From assembly GCF_902764455.1 (NCBI RefSeq), contig NZ_CACWVY010000008.1, positions 5,494-65,042 of the forward strand: a stretch of 59,549 bases of DNA, given 5' to 3'. Position numbers and translations under genes: made by a program. Positions 1 through 8,320 of this stretch are shown in pieces (the first letter of the stretch is position 1; each line of letters starts with the position of its first letter). The notes below the pieces were generated by a model. It had not been told where the DNA came from and did no database searches. It worked only from the letters and a program-made list of their open reading frames with translations. Source of the stretch: an uncultured Methanobrevibacter sp. (GTDB lineage Archaea; Methanobacteriota; Methanobacteria; Methanobacteriales; Methanobacteriaceae).

Positions 1-1
1 T

Positions 2-103
2 GAAGACTGGGAAGACTACGACGACGAAGACGACCTAGACGATGAAGACTGGGAAGACTACGACGACGAAGACGACCTAGACGATGAAGACTGGGAAGAT
101 TGG
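2..103 (+). repeat. 42-base in-frame tandem repeat, about 2.4 copies
   Basis: Units at 2-43 and 44-85 are identical; the third begins at 86 and diverges after about 15 bases. The period is a multiple of three, so copy number changes keep the reading frame. More copies may lie left of the window. Confidence 0.9.
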
Positions 104-610
104 GATGATGAAGACTGGTTGTACTACTATGATAATTTAGACTTCCTTAAAAATGGAGGATATTATCCAGCTGATTATCCTTATGATGGAAATGACACTA
201 ACGGCACTTGGAAACATTATTATGTATACAAATGTGGATATGCTACTTCATCTTCATATAAATATCATAAATATAATGAAACTGATAACGCAACTGATGA
301 TGAAGACTACAATTCTACTGAAGAAGTTTATGAAATAATGTATCATGATGCAATGGTTTTAGGTGCTTCATTCATGCCAACCTGCATGTTAGGTGCGGCC
401 TCATATGCTCCTGCTCAAAATTATGATTTCCCAATTGAAACCGGGGATTATGATTTTAATGATTATCAAAGTGTCGGTGATGAGCAAAATACCAGTGAAT
501 CTAATGAAAAACATGATGTAAGCAAAAATATTGAATTAGACAATAATTCTGAAAACAATATTCTTGCATTATTATTAGTGTTGATTGTTAGTTTTCTAAT
601 GTTATTATAA
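2..610 (+). CDS. Acidic repeat surface protein, C-terminal part (cut by window edge)
   Basis: An open frame runs in from the left edge with no stop, so the true start lies outside the window. The first 40 or so codons are a 14-residue tandem repeat, EDWEDYDDEDDLDD, coded by a near-perfect 42-base DNA repeat (2-43, 44-85 and a partial third copy). A Tyr/Asn-rich section follows, then a charged stretch, and the last 18 residues (NNILALLLVLIVSFLMLL) form one hydrophobic segment ending at the stop. That layout suits a C-terminal membrane anchor on an exposed acidic protein, although export cannot be confirmed because the N terminus is missing. A TTG at 119 could be taken for a start, but the repeat frame continues upstream of it. 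I do not recognise a known domain; function is unknown. Confidence 0.8.
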   Translation, partial: EDWEDYDDEDDLDDEDWEDYDDEDDLDDEDWEDWDDEDWLYYYDNLDFLKNGGYYPADYPYDGNDTNGTWKHYYVYKCGYATSSSYKYHKYNETDNATDDEDYNSTEEVYEIMYHDAMVLGASFMPTCMLGAASYAPAQNYDFPIETGDYDFNDYQSVGDEQNTSESNEKHDVSKNIELDNNSENNILALLLVLIVSFLMLL

Positions 611-619
611 GAAGTTAAA

Positions 620-659
620 TTAGGAAATAACTTTTCCTAACTCTTTTTTTATTTTTTTT
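620..659 (+). terminator. Hairpin plus T tract
   Basis: TTAGGAAA (620-627) pairs with TTTCCTAA (633-640) and is followed by two T runs to 659. It sits 10 bases after the stop of the acidic repeat protein gene and would end its transcript. Confidence 0.6.
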
Positions 660-722
660 ACACATCAAACTATAAAAATAATTTTTGCAATAATTTTTAT
701 ATCTTAAAAACTATTATAAAAT

Positions 723-1751
723 ATGAAAGATTTATTTGATTATGTTGATTTCGGTGATTTAAAACTAAACAGCAGAATAGTAAGAACAGGTCTGTGGGAA
801 TCCCAAAGGGAAAGTGCAGGCAATTTAACACCTGAGATATATAACCGTTATGAAAATATCGCTGCAAGCGGTGTCGGTTTAATCATTACTGAACTGTTTT
901 CCCTTTATCAAAAGGATGTTTTTTCAAAATATTCTCTTACAATGGATTATCCTCAGTTTGTAAGGGAAGCAAAGGATTTGACTGACCTTGTTCATGTATA
1001 TGACGTTCCTGTTTTTGCACAGTTGGGATTTGTCCAGTTCAATAAAAAGACAGAACAGAACATCAGAATTGAAGATGTTTCAGTTGAAGACATAAGAAAG
1101 ATTCAGACTGATTATATTATAGCTGCCAAAAAAATAGCATACGGCGGTTTTGACGGAATCCAACTTGCTTTGGGTAACTATTACTTTTTGTCAAGATTTA
1201 TTAGTCCATACTTTAACAAAAGGGAAGATAAATTTGGTGGAGATACCTACGGCCGCCTGAAGATTGTCCTGCAGATTATTAAACTTATTAAAGATACTAC
1301 TGATTTGCACATTAACTGCAGATTAAATGCATTTGACATCCAAAAGGGCGGAATGACTCTTGATGAGACTATTGAAATAGCCAAACTGCTTGAAGAAAAT
1401 GGTGCTGATTCACTTCAGATTACACGTCCACGCTCTCCTCAGTACTTTTCACGTGAAAATTATGAAAAAAGTCTTCTCGCCAGTGCCTGCAATGACATCA
1501 TTGACAATGTAGACATTCCTGTCATTATGGGAGGCGGAGTCAAAACACAAAAGCAGATCAACAATGTTTTAAACAGGACAAAAGTGGATTTTATTTCAAT
1601 GCAAAGGCCTTTTGTTGCTGATCCGAGTTTTCTTGTTGACTGGCAGCTGGAAGGTGACGGCGAGACAATCTGTAAAACCTGCAATAACTGCTACTGGAAA
1701 AAGACAGCAACCTGCTTTATAAACAGAACTCCCCAATTGAACGTCAGATAG
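723..1751 (+). CDS. Old Yellow Enzyme-like FMN oxidoreductase
   Basis: At 342 residues this matches the TIM-barrel domain of the NADH:flavin oxidoreductase/OYE family. Visible family marks are the barrel segment ending SPYFNKREDKFGG (about residues 160-172), the glycine-rich phosphate-binding turn MGGGV and RPFVADPSF near the C terminus. The usual substrate-binding His pair before the SP-NKR segment is absent: the region reads IQLALGNYYFLSRF. The C terminus carries CKTCNNCYWKKTATC, a compressed version of the cysteine set that holds a 4Fe-4S cluster in the larger 2,4-dienoyl-CoA reductase type, but no NAD-binding domain follows. A TATA-like box at 694-702 is about 26 bases before the ATG, so the mRNA may be leaderless. 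The family is clear; the substrate is not, and the His loss suggests an altered reaction. Confidence 0.85.
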   Translation: MKDLFDYVDFGDLKLNSRIVRTGLWESQRESAGNLTPEIYNRYENIAASGVGLIITELFSLYQKDVFSKYSLTMDYPQFVREAKDLTDLVHVYDVPVFAQLGFVQFNKKTEQNIRIEDVSVEDIRKIQTDYIIAAKKIAYGGFDGIQLALGNYYFLSRFISPYFNKREDKFGGDTYGRLKIVLQIIKLIKDTTDLHINCRLNAFDIQKGGMTLDETIEIAKLLEENGADSLQITRPRSPQYFSRENYEKSLLASACNDIIDNVDIPVIMGGGVKTQKQINNVLNRTKVDFISMQRPFVADPSFLVDWQLEGDGETICKTCNNCYWKKTATCFINRTPQLNVR

Positions 1752-2190
1752 CTTCAGAATAGCTTCTGAATTTTTCTAAAAAATAGTCCAGTTCCTCTTT
1801 TATCTGCATTAACGTGATGATTGGCTTGTATGTCAAAAGCGAGTTCAGTGCTATAAGCAGGGGAATTGCCTCTCCCACATTAACGTTTACAAATTCCATA
1901 TCCTGATAGGTTATTCTGAAGTTTCCGTTTAGATGCTCATCTATTTGAATGCCGTTTGGTATGAAACTTATTTGCTCTTTTTCAATGAGCTCTTCTAGGA
2001 CTTTAGTGCCTTCAAGGATATCTTTAAATTCTATTTTTTCCTTTTCCAGAAGAGGTGTGATAAAATCAAATGTAATGTCATATTCATATTTTGAATGACT
2101 GTCCCTGAAATAGCTGTCAACCATCAGATAGTTAATGAAAAGCTCGTGGTTGACTATTGAATACATCTTGTTGTTTACAATGAACTCCAT
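1744..2190 (-). CDS. Hypothetical protein, about 148 aa
   Basis: I do not recognise this protein. It starts MEFIVNNKMYS and is a soluble-looking, mixed alpha/beta sequence with a Glu/Lys-rich middle and a helical end (LMQIKEELDYFLEKF). A longer frame could start at 2271, but that would run into the 3' end of the acyltransferase gene at 2222, so the internal ATG at 2190 is preferred. There is no clear ribosome site; an AT-rich stretch precedes it. Its 3' end overlaps the convergent OYE-like gene by 8 bases. It lies 31 bases downstream of the acyltransferase gene on the same strand and could be cotranscribed with it. Confidence 0.6.
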   Translation of the reverse strand: MEFIVNNKMYSIVNHELFINYLMVDSYFRDSHSKYEYDITFDFITPLLEKEKIEFKDILEGTKVLEELIEKEQISFIPNGIQIDEHLNGNFRITYQDMEFVNVNVGEAIPLLIALNSLLTYKPIITLMQIKEELDYFLEKFRSYSEAI

Positions 2191-2221
2191 ATGTATATTA
2201 TGATTGTAATTATATATGTGT

Positions 2222-3241
2222 TTACTTGACACCGCAGACTTTTGATATATAAGGAATTTTGCTGCTTGCATATGCGATGGCCCATGAGAGAACTACAGTT
2301 ACAATAAAGAGCACAGGCAGTAATTTCAGTGAACTGACTTCCAGGTATTTTCTTAAGGTCATATAAACAATTGTATGAGTAAAATACATGGCATAGCTGC
2401 ATGTACTGATGGAAAGTACTATTTTTCCAATCACACCGTCCTCTATTTTTGTGCGCACTTTGCCTATAAATGAACCTGGATTGTTGTTTTTATATTCAGA
2501 AAGATATCTGAATGTCAGAAATACACCTGCAGCCTGCAGTACCGGAACTACTGAATGATAAGAAAAAGAAGATGTAGTATAAAATGTATTTGCACAGTTT
2601 ATTGCATAAAAAACAATGAACAAGAGAATTCCAATTAAAATCATTGCTCCGTCGGATAAATTAAACTTTTTGGTATATAAATAATGACCGAAAACCATTG
2701 TTCCGATAAATCCTGCAAAATAATCCAGTTTAAAATGATCTATTGGATTGTAATTGAATGTTTGGATTAAGAGTGTCACTGCCCATAATATCAGGAAATA
2801 TTTGACTGCCTTATCTCCATATTCCTTAATGAATGAGTTTATAATTGGAATCATGAAATAAGCACCAATCAGTTCATAGACATACCATGTAACGCCTTTT
2901 CCCAATGCCCAGTCAAGAACACCCACAGGATTTGTCTTGAGGACATAGAACTGATAGGCTGAAATAACTATTACCCAAAATATGAATGGAACGAGTATTC
3001 TGCTGAATCTCTTTTTTAAAAAAAATCCTAAATCATAATCCTTGCCAATAAGAAGCGCTCCGCTGATCATTAAAAACAGCGGCACACCAATTCTTCCAAG
3101 TTCGGTTAAAAAGTAAGGTATTGCCACTTTAAGACTGGTTGTAACGTATGGATAGAAACTGTCTACATGGCATAGGATAACTGCTAGAATCGCAATCATT
3201 CTCAGTTCATCCAGATAGAATATTCTTTGTTTTAAACTCAT
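2222..3241 (-). CDS. Acyltransferase family 3 membrane protein
   Basis: This 339-residue protein belongs to the acyltransferase 3 family, which moves acetyl or other acyl groups onto sugars at the cell surface. The N terminus holds YLDELRMIAILAVILCH, with the family's R-x10-H pair in the first membrane segment, followed by about ten hydrophobic helices and the typical loop GVPLFLMISGALLIG. It is a paralogue of the protein at 27463-28479: the two open with nearly the same sequence (RIFYLDELR) and share the middle motif. The acceptor is unknown; the nearby polysaccharide genes suggest a cell-surface glycan. An AT-rich stretch with no gene separates it from the MATE gene (3242-3366). Confidence 0.88.
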   Translation of the reverse strand: MSLKQRIFYLDELRMIAILAVILCHVDSFYPYVTTSLKVAIPYFLTELGRIGVPLFLMISGALLIGKDYDLGFFLKKRFSRILVPFIFWVIVISAYQFYVLKTNPVGVLDWALGKGVTWYVYELIGAYFMIPIINSFIKEYGDKAVKYFLILWAVTLLIQTFNYNPIDHFKLDYFAGFIGTMVFGHYLYTKKFNLSDGAMILIGILLFIVFYAINCANTFYTTSSFSYHSVVPVLQAAGVFLTFRYLSEYKNNNPGSFIGKVRTKIEDGVIGKIVLSISTCSYAMYFTHTIVYMTLRKYLEVSSLKLLPVLFIVTVVLSWAIAYASSKIPYISKVCGVK

Positions 3242-3366
3242 TTTAAACTTCCAAAATAACTATTATTAAAAATGCTTTAATTGTATATATAATAATTATT
3301 GTTGGATATTGTATATATTAATTTTTATTTAAAAATGCATAAAAGAATAAAATATTATTTTTTAAT

Positions 3367-3405
3367 AAAAAAAGTATTAAAAGAATAATCCTTTAGGGAT
3401 TATTC
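3367..3405 (-). terminator. Terminator of the flavodoxin-MarR-MATE operon
   Basis: GAATAATCC (3383-3391) pairs with GGATTATTC (3397-3405). On the minus strand the hairpin is followed by a T run at 3367-3373. The MATE stop codon lies inside the stem. Confidence 0.65.
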
Positions 3406-4785
3406 CTCATGGTGAGTGTATTTTTTAAGAGAGATTTCCTTGAATCTTCTGATAAATATTTTCGCCCAGATGTATCCGACTGTTCCTCCAACAAAACAAC
3501 CGAAAATAACTCCAGCATAAATTCCCACAACTCCCCATCCGAAGATAAAGCAGAATAAATATGCAAATACAGTTTCCAGAATCAGTGACCTTAAAAGGGT
3601 AATGAGAAGTGAGTATGTTCCCTTTCCGACACCCTGAAATACCATTGATGACATTATACCGTGAGGGATTGCAAGAACAAAGAGACTAAGTGTTGATATT
3701 GCTGTTGCAATCTGAGGTGCCAGTGCCGCACTTGCATCGGTATAGGAAAAGAGTGCTGCAATCTGGCTTGAAAATATATACATCAGTGCACCAAGGATGA
3801 TTGATATTATAAAACCTACTCTTATTGAATAGGAATGGGCAGTCTGGAGATTTTTATAGTTATGTGCCCCGTATGCCACACCTGCAACTGTCAGTACTGC
3901 AGTTCCAAGACCTATTAAAGGAATCATGGATAACTGTACAATTCTCATTGAAGCTGTATATACCGCTACCGCATCTGAATTTGCAGCTATCACAAGCATT
4001 GAGTTTATAAGGATTGCAAGAGCGGAAAATACAATGGTTTCCAGTGTTGAAGGAATTGCAACCTGAAGTGTGTCAATCATTATTCTTGAAGAGTATTTGA
4101 AGTTTTTAAGTGACAAATCAAGGTACAAGTCCCTTTTACCCCACATCCAGTAGCTCATTACGATACATGAAAGTGCTGCGGAAAAGACTGTAGCCCATGC
4201 GGCACCTGAAATTCCCATGTTCAATATATAAATAAAGATAGGATCTAAAATGATGTTCATTATTGCTGTAACCGCAATAGCTATTGTTGCACGTCTCATG
4301 TCTCCTTCTGATCTGAATATTGCTGATGCAACACCTGAATATACAAAGATTAAAAGGAATCCGAATATGATGTAGCTGTACTCTGCAGCATAGCTTATTG
4401 TGTTTCCGGCACCCATAAACTCAAGGATAGGAATCATGAACACTTCAATTAAGACTGTGAATATCAAAGATACAATTATTGACAATACAATTCCGTGAAG
4501 TGCGGCATTGTTTGCACCTTCATGATTTTTCGCACCGATACTTCTTGCAATCAGAGAATTTGCACCTGCACCTATTCCGTTTCCAAGACCGACAAGTACC
4601 ATAAATAATGGTGTAATGAATCCTATAGCGGCAAGGGCGTCGGCCCCAAGACCAGCTACCCATATACTGTCTGCAATATTATAAAGCATGATTAAAAGCA
4701 TTGACAGCATCATAGGAAGGGCCAGTTTGATAATAGCCTTTTTAGGATCTCCTGTAATCATTTCAATATTTTTACTTTTGCTCAT
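3400..4785 (-). CDS. MATE family multidrug efflux transporter
   Basis: The 461-residue protein has the length and twelve-helix hydrophobic pattern of MATE (NorM/DinF-type) antiporters, which export drugs or metabolites using a cation gradient. The N-terminal part is typical (PKKAIIKLALPMMLSMLL, then YNIADSIWVAGLG). It is the last gene of a three-gene operon: its ATG follows the MarR stop by one base, and the GGGAG ribosome site lies inside the MarR gene. Linkage to a MarR regulator suggests that expression is relieved by a ligand, probably a compound exported by the pump. The transported compound cannot be named. Confidence 0.92.
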   Translation of the reverse strand: MSKSKNIEMITGDPKKAIIKLALPMMLSMLLIMLYNIADSIWVAGLGADALAAIGFITPLFMVLVGLGNGIGAGANSLIARSIGAKNHEGANNAALHGIVLSIIVSLIFTVLIEVFMIPILEFMGAGNTISYAAEYSYIIFGFLLIFVYSGVASAIFRSEGDMRRATIAIAVTAIMNIILDPIFIYILNMGISGAAWATVFSAALSCIVMSYWMWGKRDLYLDLSLKNFKYSSRIMIDTLQVAIPSTLETIVFSALAILINSMLVIAANSDAVAVYTASMRIVQLSMIPLIGLGTAVLTVAGVAYGAHNYKNLQTAHSYSIRVGFIISIILGALMYIFSSQIAALFSYTDASAALAPQIATAISTLSLFVLAIPHGIMSSMVFQGVGKGTYSLLITLLRSLILETVFAYLFCFIFGWGVVGIYAGVIFGCFVGGTVGYIWAKIFIRRFKEISLKKYTHHEE

Positions 4786-4786
4786 T

Positions 4787-5254
4787 TTAATACTCTCCCT
4801 TATTTAATTCCATTGTTTTAACAGCAATTTCCTTTAGAATTTTCTGAAGAAGTTCCTTTTCAACATAACCTTCATCCAGTATAACCTGATCTTCCCAGCA
4901 GTTTAATATTTCAATAGCTTGAGCCAGAGTCTGCTCACCTTTTTTTGTAAGTGAAAGCTTATTCTGGCGGCGGTTGTTTTCATCAATCTCTCGTGTAATC
5001 AATCCTTTGTCTTCAAGTTTTTTAATTGACCTTGCAACGGCTCCCTTGTTCATGCTGCATCTTTGAGATATTTGTTCCTGATTTATGTTGCAGTGATTAG
5101 ATATTTCAAACAAAAGCTGTATCTGTGTTGAATTTATGTCCAAATCTGTGAGATTATGGTTGATGTATATGGTGTATCCTCTTGCAATCAGCATGATGAG
5201 TTTTGCAACGGGAAGTTCAGTTGCGTCAATCTCTTTTAAATCTTCCAAACTCAT
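4787..5254 (-). CDS. MarR family transcriptional regulator
   Basis: A 155-residue winged-helix protein. The DNA-binding part is visible as QISQRCSMNKGAVARSIKKL followed by EDKGLITREIDENNRR, the recognition helix and wing typical of MarR, with helical dimerisation segments at both ends. It lies between the flavodoxin gene (4 bases upstream) and the MATE gene (1 base downstream), with a GAGTGA ribosome site. It probably represses its own operon and perhaps the divergent acyltransferase gene through the palindromes at 5742-5769. The ligand is unknown. Confidence 0.92.
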   Translation of the reverse strand: MSLEDLKEIDATELPVAKLIMLIARGYTIYINHNLTDLDINSTQIQLLFEISNHCNINQEQISQRCSMNKGAVARSIKKLEDKGLITREIDENNRRQNKLSLTKKGEQTLAQAIEILNCWEDQVILDEGYVEKELLQKILKEIAVKTMELNKGEY

Positions 5255-5258
5255 GATT

Positions 5259-5708
5259 TCACTCTATGAATGAATCCAAATCATAATCATCATTTTTGAC
5301 TTGTTTGGTTGTAAGGCTTAATGTTTTTAATGGTTTTACTGATTTCTTTTCCATCTGTTTAAATGTGGATTCAAATCCGCTGCTTCCTGCAGTTGCAAAG
5401 AATTTGACGTTGGTGAATTTTCCTTCGTTCATTTTCAAGTATGTTATTACCGGAGATGCAGCCTTGCCTGCCCATACAGGTGTTCCTATATAGACCATGT
5501 CATATTCTGCAGGGTCGAATTTCAATGATTTTATATCTATAATCTTTTCTGTCATTGCATCTTTTCCTGCGCGGGCATAACCTATTTTTCCTTCATACTT
5601 TACATTGGATATGATTTCTTCAATATCCGAATTGGTTTTGCCTGCTATTTTTTCTGCAAGCTTTTTTGTAATGTTTGATCTTGAGTAATATGTCACTAAT
5701 GATTTCAT
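5259..5708 (-). CDS. Flavodoxin-like protein
   Basis: This 149-residue protein has the flavodoxin fold: the N-terminal FMN phosphate loop (TYYSRSNITKKLAEKIA), a middle loop with YIGTPVWAGKAASPV, and the third flavin-contacting segment FFATAGSSGFE. It would carry electrons or reduce small molecules with bound FMN. It is the first gene of the operon with MarR and MATE. A TATA-like box (5731-5740 on the minus strand) is about 27 bases before the ATG and no ribosome site is seen, so translation of this first gene is probably leaderless. The context suggests detoxification of quinone-like or redox-active compounds, which is an inference. Confidence 0.88.
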   Translation of the reverse strand: MKSLVTYYSRSNITKKLAEKIAGKTNSDIEEIISNVKYEGKIGYARAGKDAMTEKIIDIKSLKFDPAEYDMVYIGTPVWAGKAASPVITYLKMNEGKFTNVKFFATAGSSGFESTFKQMEKKSVKPLKTLSLTTKQVKNDDYDLDSFIE

Positions 5709-5730
5709 AACATATTATTATATTCTTATA

Positions 5731-5790
5731 CTATATAAACTGTTGCATTGACAACTATTGCAGTTGCAACAATGCCGTTATATATAAATG
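5731..5790. promoter_or_regulatory. Divergent promoters with MarR-type operator palindromes
   Basis: Between the flavodoxin and acyltransferase genes, a minus-strand TATA box (GTTTATATAG, 5731-5740) and a plus-strand TATA box (around 5778-5787) face away from each other. Between them lie GTTG-N6-CAAC (5742-5755) and TTGCA-GT-TGCAA (5758-5769). The second is a perfect inverted repeat of the size bound by MarR dimers. Binding here would block both TATA boxes. The MarR gene is the second gene of the leftward operon. Confidence 0.6.
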
Positions 5791-5816
5791 TAATTTATTT
5801 CATAAATAAATAGTGT

Positions 5817-6803
5817 ATGACAACAAAAGTTAGAATTAACAAATATGATAATCTGAAAGGTCTGGCCATCATTCTGATTGTTTTAGGCCATCTGGATTAT
5901 TTGGATGTCATGAACCCATTTTTTATTTCAAGATTTTTCTTTATGATAGACCTGCCTGTGTTCTTTTTTGTTGCAGGATATTTTTCTAAAATCGCAGCCG
6001 ATCAACCTATAAAGAGTTTCAAAAGGCTGATGGTACCATATTTCCTATTCTGTTTGTTGATTGAAGTTTTCCGTTTTGTCTATCTTGGATCAACAAATTG
6101 GGCAATGATATTCCTTCAGTCAAGTATGGCCATGTGGTTTTTAATTGCGCTTTTTGCAATGAAAATGCTTTTGCCTATTCTCGACAAGCTCAAATATCCT
6201 CTCATTATAGCACTGATAGCAGCAGTCTTCGTCGGAATATATGATGTACATCCAAACCTGCTTGCAGTATCACGTACATTTTCATACCTGCCGATATTCC
6301 TCTTAGGTTTCTATTTCAACAGCTATAAGGAATACTTTTCAAAGGCACATTCCAAACTCTATGCATTTTACGATAAGTACTTCTATATAATTACAGTTCT
6401 TGTGATTTTGGCCACCATAGTAGTAACCATTAAATTCAACGGTAAATTCTTCGTATTTAAGACACCATACGCAGGAAATCTATTATATGAAGCCATTAAA
6501 AAATTCATAGTTCTTGTACTGGAAATAATGTGGGTTATTATATTGAACAGAGTCATGACAAACAGGGAATGTTTCCTGACAAAACTTGGAAGAAATTCCA
6601 TGGCAATATACGTACTGCATCCATTCATATATTACACATTCAAACCAGTCTGGCCGACTATGATTTCTTCACCAACCATATCAATAGTACTCTCATTAAT
6701 ATTAACCGCAATAACAGTATTTATACTGTCAAGAGATATCGTAACAGTATATTTAAACAAATTTACAGACGGTGTTTTCAATATATTTTTCAACCCGGTT
6801 TAA
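5817..6803 (+). CDS. Acyltransferase family 3, fucose 4-O-acetylase-like
   Basis: A 328-residue multispanning membrane protein. It opens with YDNLKGLAIILIVLGHLDYL, the K-x10-H form of the family signature seen in NodX or fucose 4-O-acetylase-like members, then LPVFFFVAGYF. About ten hydrophobic helices follow. It likely transfers an acetyl group to a sugar of an exported glycan. The start is about 34 bases from the plus-strand TATA box and lacks a ribosome site, so its leader is very short. It may share MarR control with the divergent operon, which is inferred from position only. Confidence 0.86.
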   Translation: MTTKVRINKYDNLKGLAIILIVLGHLDYLDVMNPFFISRFFFMIDLPVFFFVAGYFSKIAADQPIKSFKRLMVPYFLFCLLIEVFRFVYLGSTNWAMIFLQSSMAMWFLIALFAMKMLLPILDKLKYPLIIALIAAVFVGIYDVHPNLLAVSRTFSYLPIFLLGFYFNSYKEYFSKAHSKLYAFYDKYFYIITVLVILATIVVTIKFNGKFFVFKTPYAGNLLYEAIKKFIVLVLEIMWVIILNRVMTNRECFLTKLGRNSMAIYVLHPFIYYTFKPVWPTMISSPTISIVLSLILTAITVFILSRDIVTVYLNKFTDGVFNIFFNPV

Positions 6804-6834
6804 ACTTATACATAGTTTAAACCATCTTTTTTTT
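6797..6834. terminator. Shared terminator between convergent genes
   Basis: GGTTTAAAC (6797-6805) and GTTTAAACC (6815-6823) form a perfect 9-base-pair stem, followed on the plus strand by a T run (6827-6834). The stem includes the stop codon of the acyltransferase gene, and the convergent flavin reductase-like gene ends at 6833. Confidence 0.65.
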
Positions 6835-7408
6835 ATTTGAATTTAAGACCTGTTTTAAAGCCGTCAGCTATTTTTTCACCCATGCTGTAGTAGCTGTGTG
6901 ACACGTCATCCCACGCAATCGGATTTAACAAATCAAAATCAATTTTATTTTTATCGTTTAAAATTTCCTCATCCGCCTGGATGTTGACGATTTCACCAGT
7001 AATTTGAGTGTGGCTTCCGATGTTAACAACATTCATAGTCCTGCATTCAACAGATGCCTTGAATTCATTGATGACAGGTGCATTGACCAATTCTGCCTTT
7101 TTTGTAGTGTAGCCAACATCTTTAACTTTGTCTGTATCATAACCTGAAGCTATTCCCATATAGTCTGCCTCGCTTACCTGAGAGATATCGGGAAATCCGA
7201 CACAGAACTCTTTTGAGTAGAGAATGCTTTTAAGGGTCTTTCTTTTAAGTGTGGAGTTGATTGCAATCATTATTGCCGGAGGGTGATGGGAACACATTGT
7301 GGCAAATGCCAGTGTACAGCAGTCCGCATTTCCATCCTCATCATATGCGCTTGCAACAACCGCAGGTGAGGGATACATCATTGCTCTTGGTTTTAGATTT
7401 ACTTTCAT
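6833..7408 (-). CDS. Flavin reductase-like domain protein (flavoredoxin type)
   Basis: The 191 residues match the flavin reductase-like/flavoredoxin family, which binds FMN on a split beta-barrel. Typical features are the opening YPSPAVVASAYDEDGNAD, the Cys pair and TLAFATMCSHHPPAIMIAI, and the segment KEFCVGFPD. Methanogens carry several such proteins as electron carriers or reductases. A TATA-like box around 7435 is about 27 bases from the ATG and no ribosome site is present, which suggests a leaderless single-gene transcript. The physiological partner is not evident from the neighbours. Confidence 0.88.
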   Translation of the reverse strand: MKVNLKPRAMMYPSPAVVASAYDEDGNADCCTLAFATMCSHHPPAIMIAINSTLKRKTLKSILYSKEFCVGFPDISQVSEADYMGIASGYDTDKVKDVGYTTKKAELVNAPVINEFKASVECRTMNVVNIGSHTQITGEIVNIQADEEILNDKNKIDFDLLNPIAWDDVSHSYYSMGEKIADGFKTGLKFK

Positions 7409-7444
7409 AATACTTATTAATTCAAATGTCCTATAAATAATTAT

Positions 7445-8320
7445 ATGGAAAAACTGAAAATTGCAAAAAGGATATCTGATTTTACACAGCCTCCAATCAT
7501 TACAGTTCCTCTTTTTTTAATAATATGTTATGTACTGTCATTTGAAAACGGCGTGTTTGATATAAATAAATTCATAACCATGGAGGCAATTTCAATAGTT
7601 TTTGCATCAGTATTGCCTATTTTAATCATTGTTTTCTGGGCTAAAAAACTGAATACAGATCATGACATTTCCAATCGCCAGGACAGGTACATGCCCCTTA
7701 TTGTAGGAATTATTTCATATTTTATCGGATTTTTAACCTGTATTGCACTTGATGCAGGTAATTTCCTGACAATCCTGTTTTTATGCTACTCAGTAAATAC
7801 AGGTGTAGTATTGGTGATTACATCAAAATGGAAAATAAGCGTTCACACTACCGGTCTGAGCGGTCCGGTTGCTGCACTGATATTGCTTTTAGGTCCTGTT
7901 GGTGCTGTTTTTGGAATTTTATATCCTCTTGTAATATGGTCAAGGGTTCTTCTTAAAAAACATACTCTGGCACAGGCAATCTGTGGAGGAGTTCAGGGTT
8001 TCTTTTTAACAGTTCTTGAGATGTATCTCTTCATGATTTTACTTTCAAAACCGATTTATTCCATGATTAGCCTTGAACTGTCAATACTCTATATTTTAGC
8101 TATAATTTTAACTCCTGTTCTTTTGGGAGTTTTAAGCTATATTCCAATCAGCAATTCAAGAATAGTATTTTATATAGTTGAGATACTGATGCTTGCGTGC
8201 TTTTTTGTCTTTGCACCCCTTGAGGTCTGTGGGATATCTGCATTAATAAGCCTTACATCAATAGAAGTCAGCTATTTTGCAGGCGAAGAGTTTGTCTGGT
8301 TCAGGGTTTTGAATTCCTGA
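7445..8320 (+). CDS. PAP2-like integral membrane phosphatase
   Basis: A 291-residue protein with about eight hydrophobic helices. It contains a form of the PAP2 (phosphatidic acid phosphatase) signature: RQDRYMP in an early loop, SVHTTGLSG in the middle, and SR-x5-H-x3-Q (SRVLLKKHTLAQ) where the consensus is SR-x5-H-x3-D. The His of motif 3 is kept while the final Asp is Gln and motif 1 is weak, so activity as a lipid phosphatase is likely but not certain. In archaea such proteins may dephosphorylate isoprenoid phosphates, including glycan carriers. Its last 49 bases overlap the convergent glycosyltransferase gene. Confidence 0.62.
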   Translation: MEKLKIAKRISDFTQPPIITVPLFLIICYVLSFENGVFDINKFITMEAISIVFASVLPILIIVFWAKKLNTDHDISNRQDRYMPLIVGIISYFIGFLTCIALDAGNFLTILFLCYSVNTGVVLVITSKWKISVHTTGLSGPVAALILLLGPVGAVFGILYPLVIWSRVLLKKHTLAQAICGGVQGFFLTVLEMYLFMILLSKPIYSMISLELSILYILAIILTPVLLGVLSYIPISNSRIVFYIVEILMLACFFVFAPLEVCGISALISLTSIEVSYFAGEEFVWFRVLNS

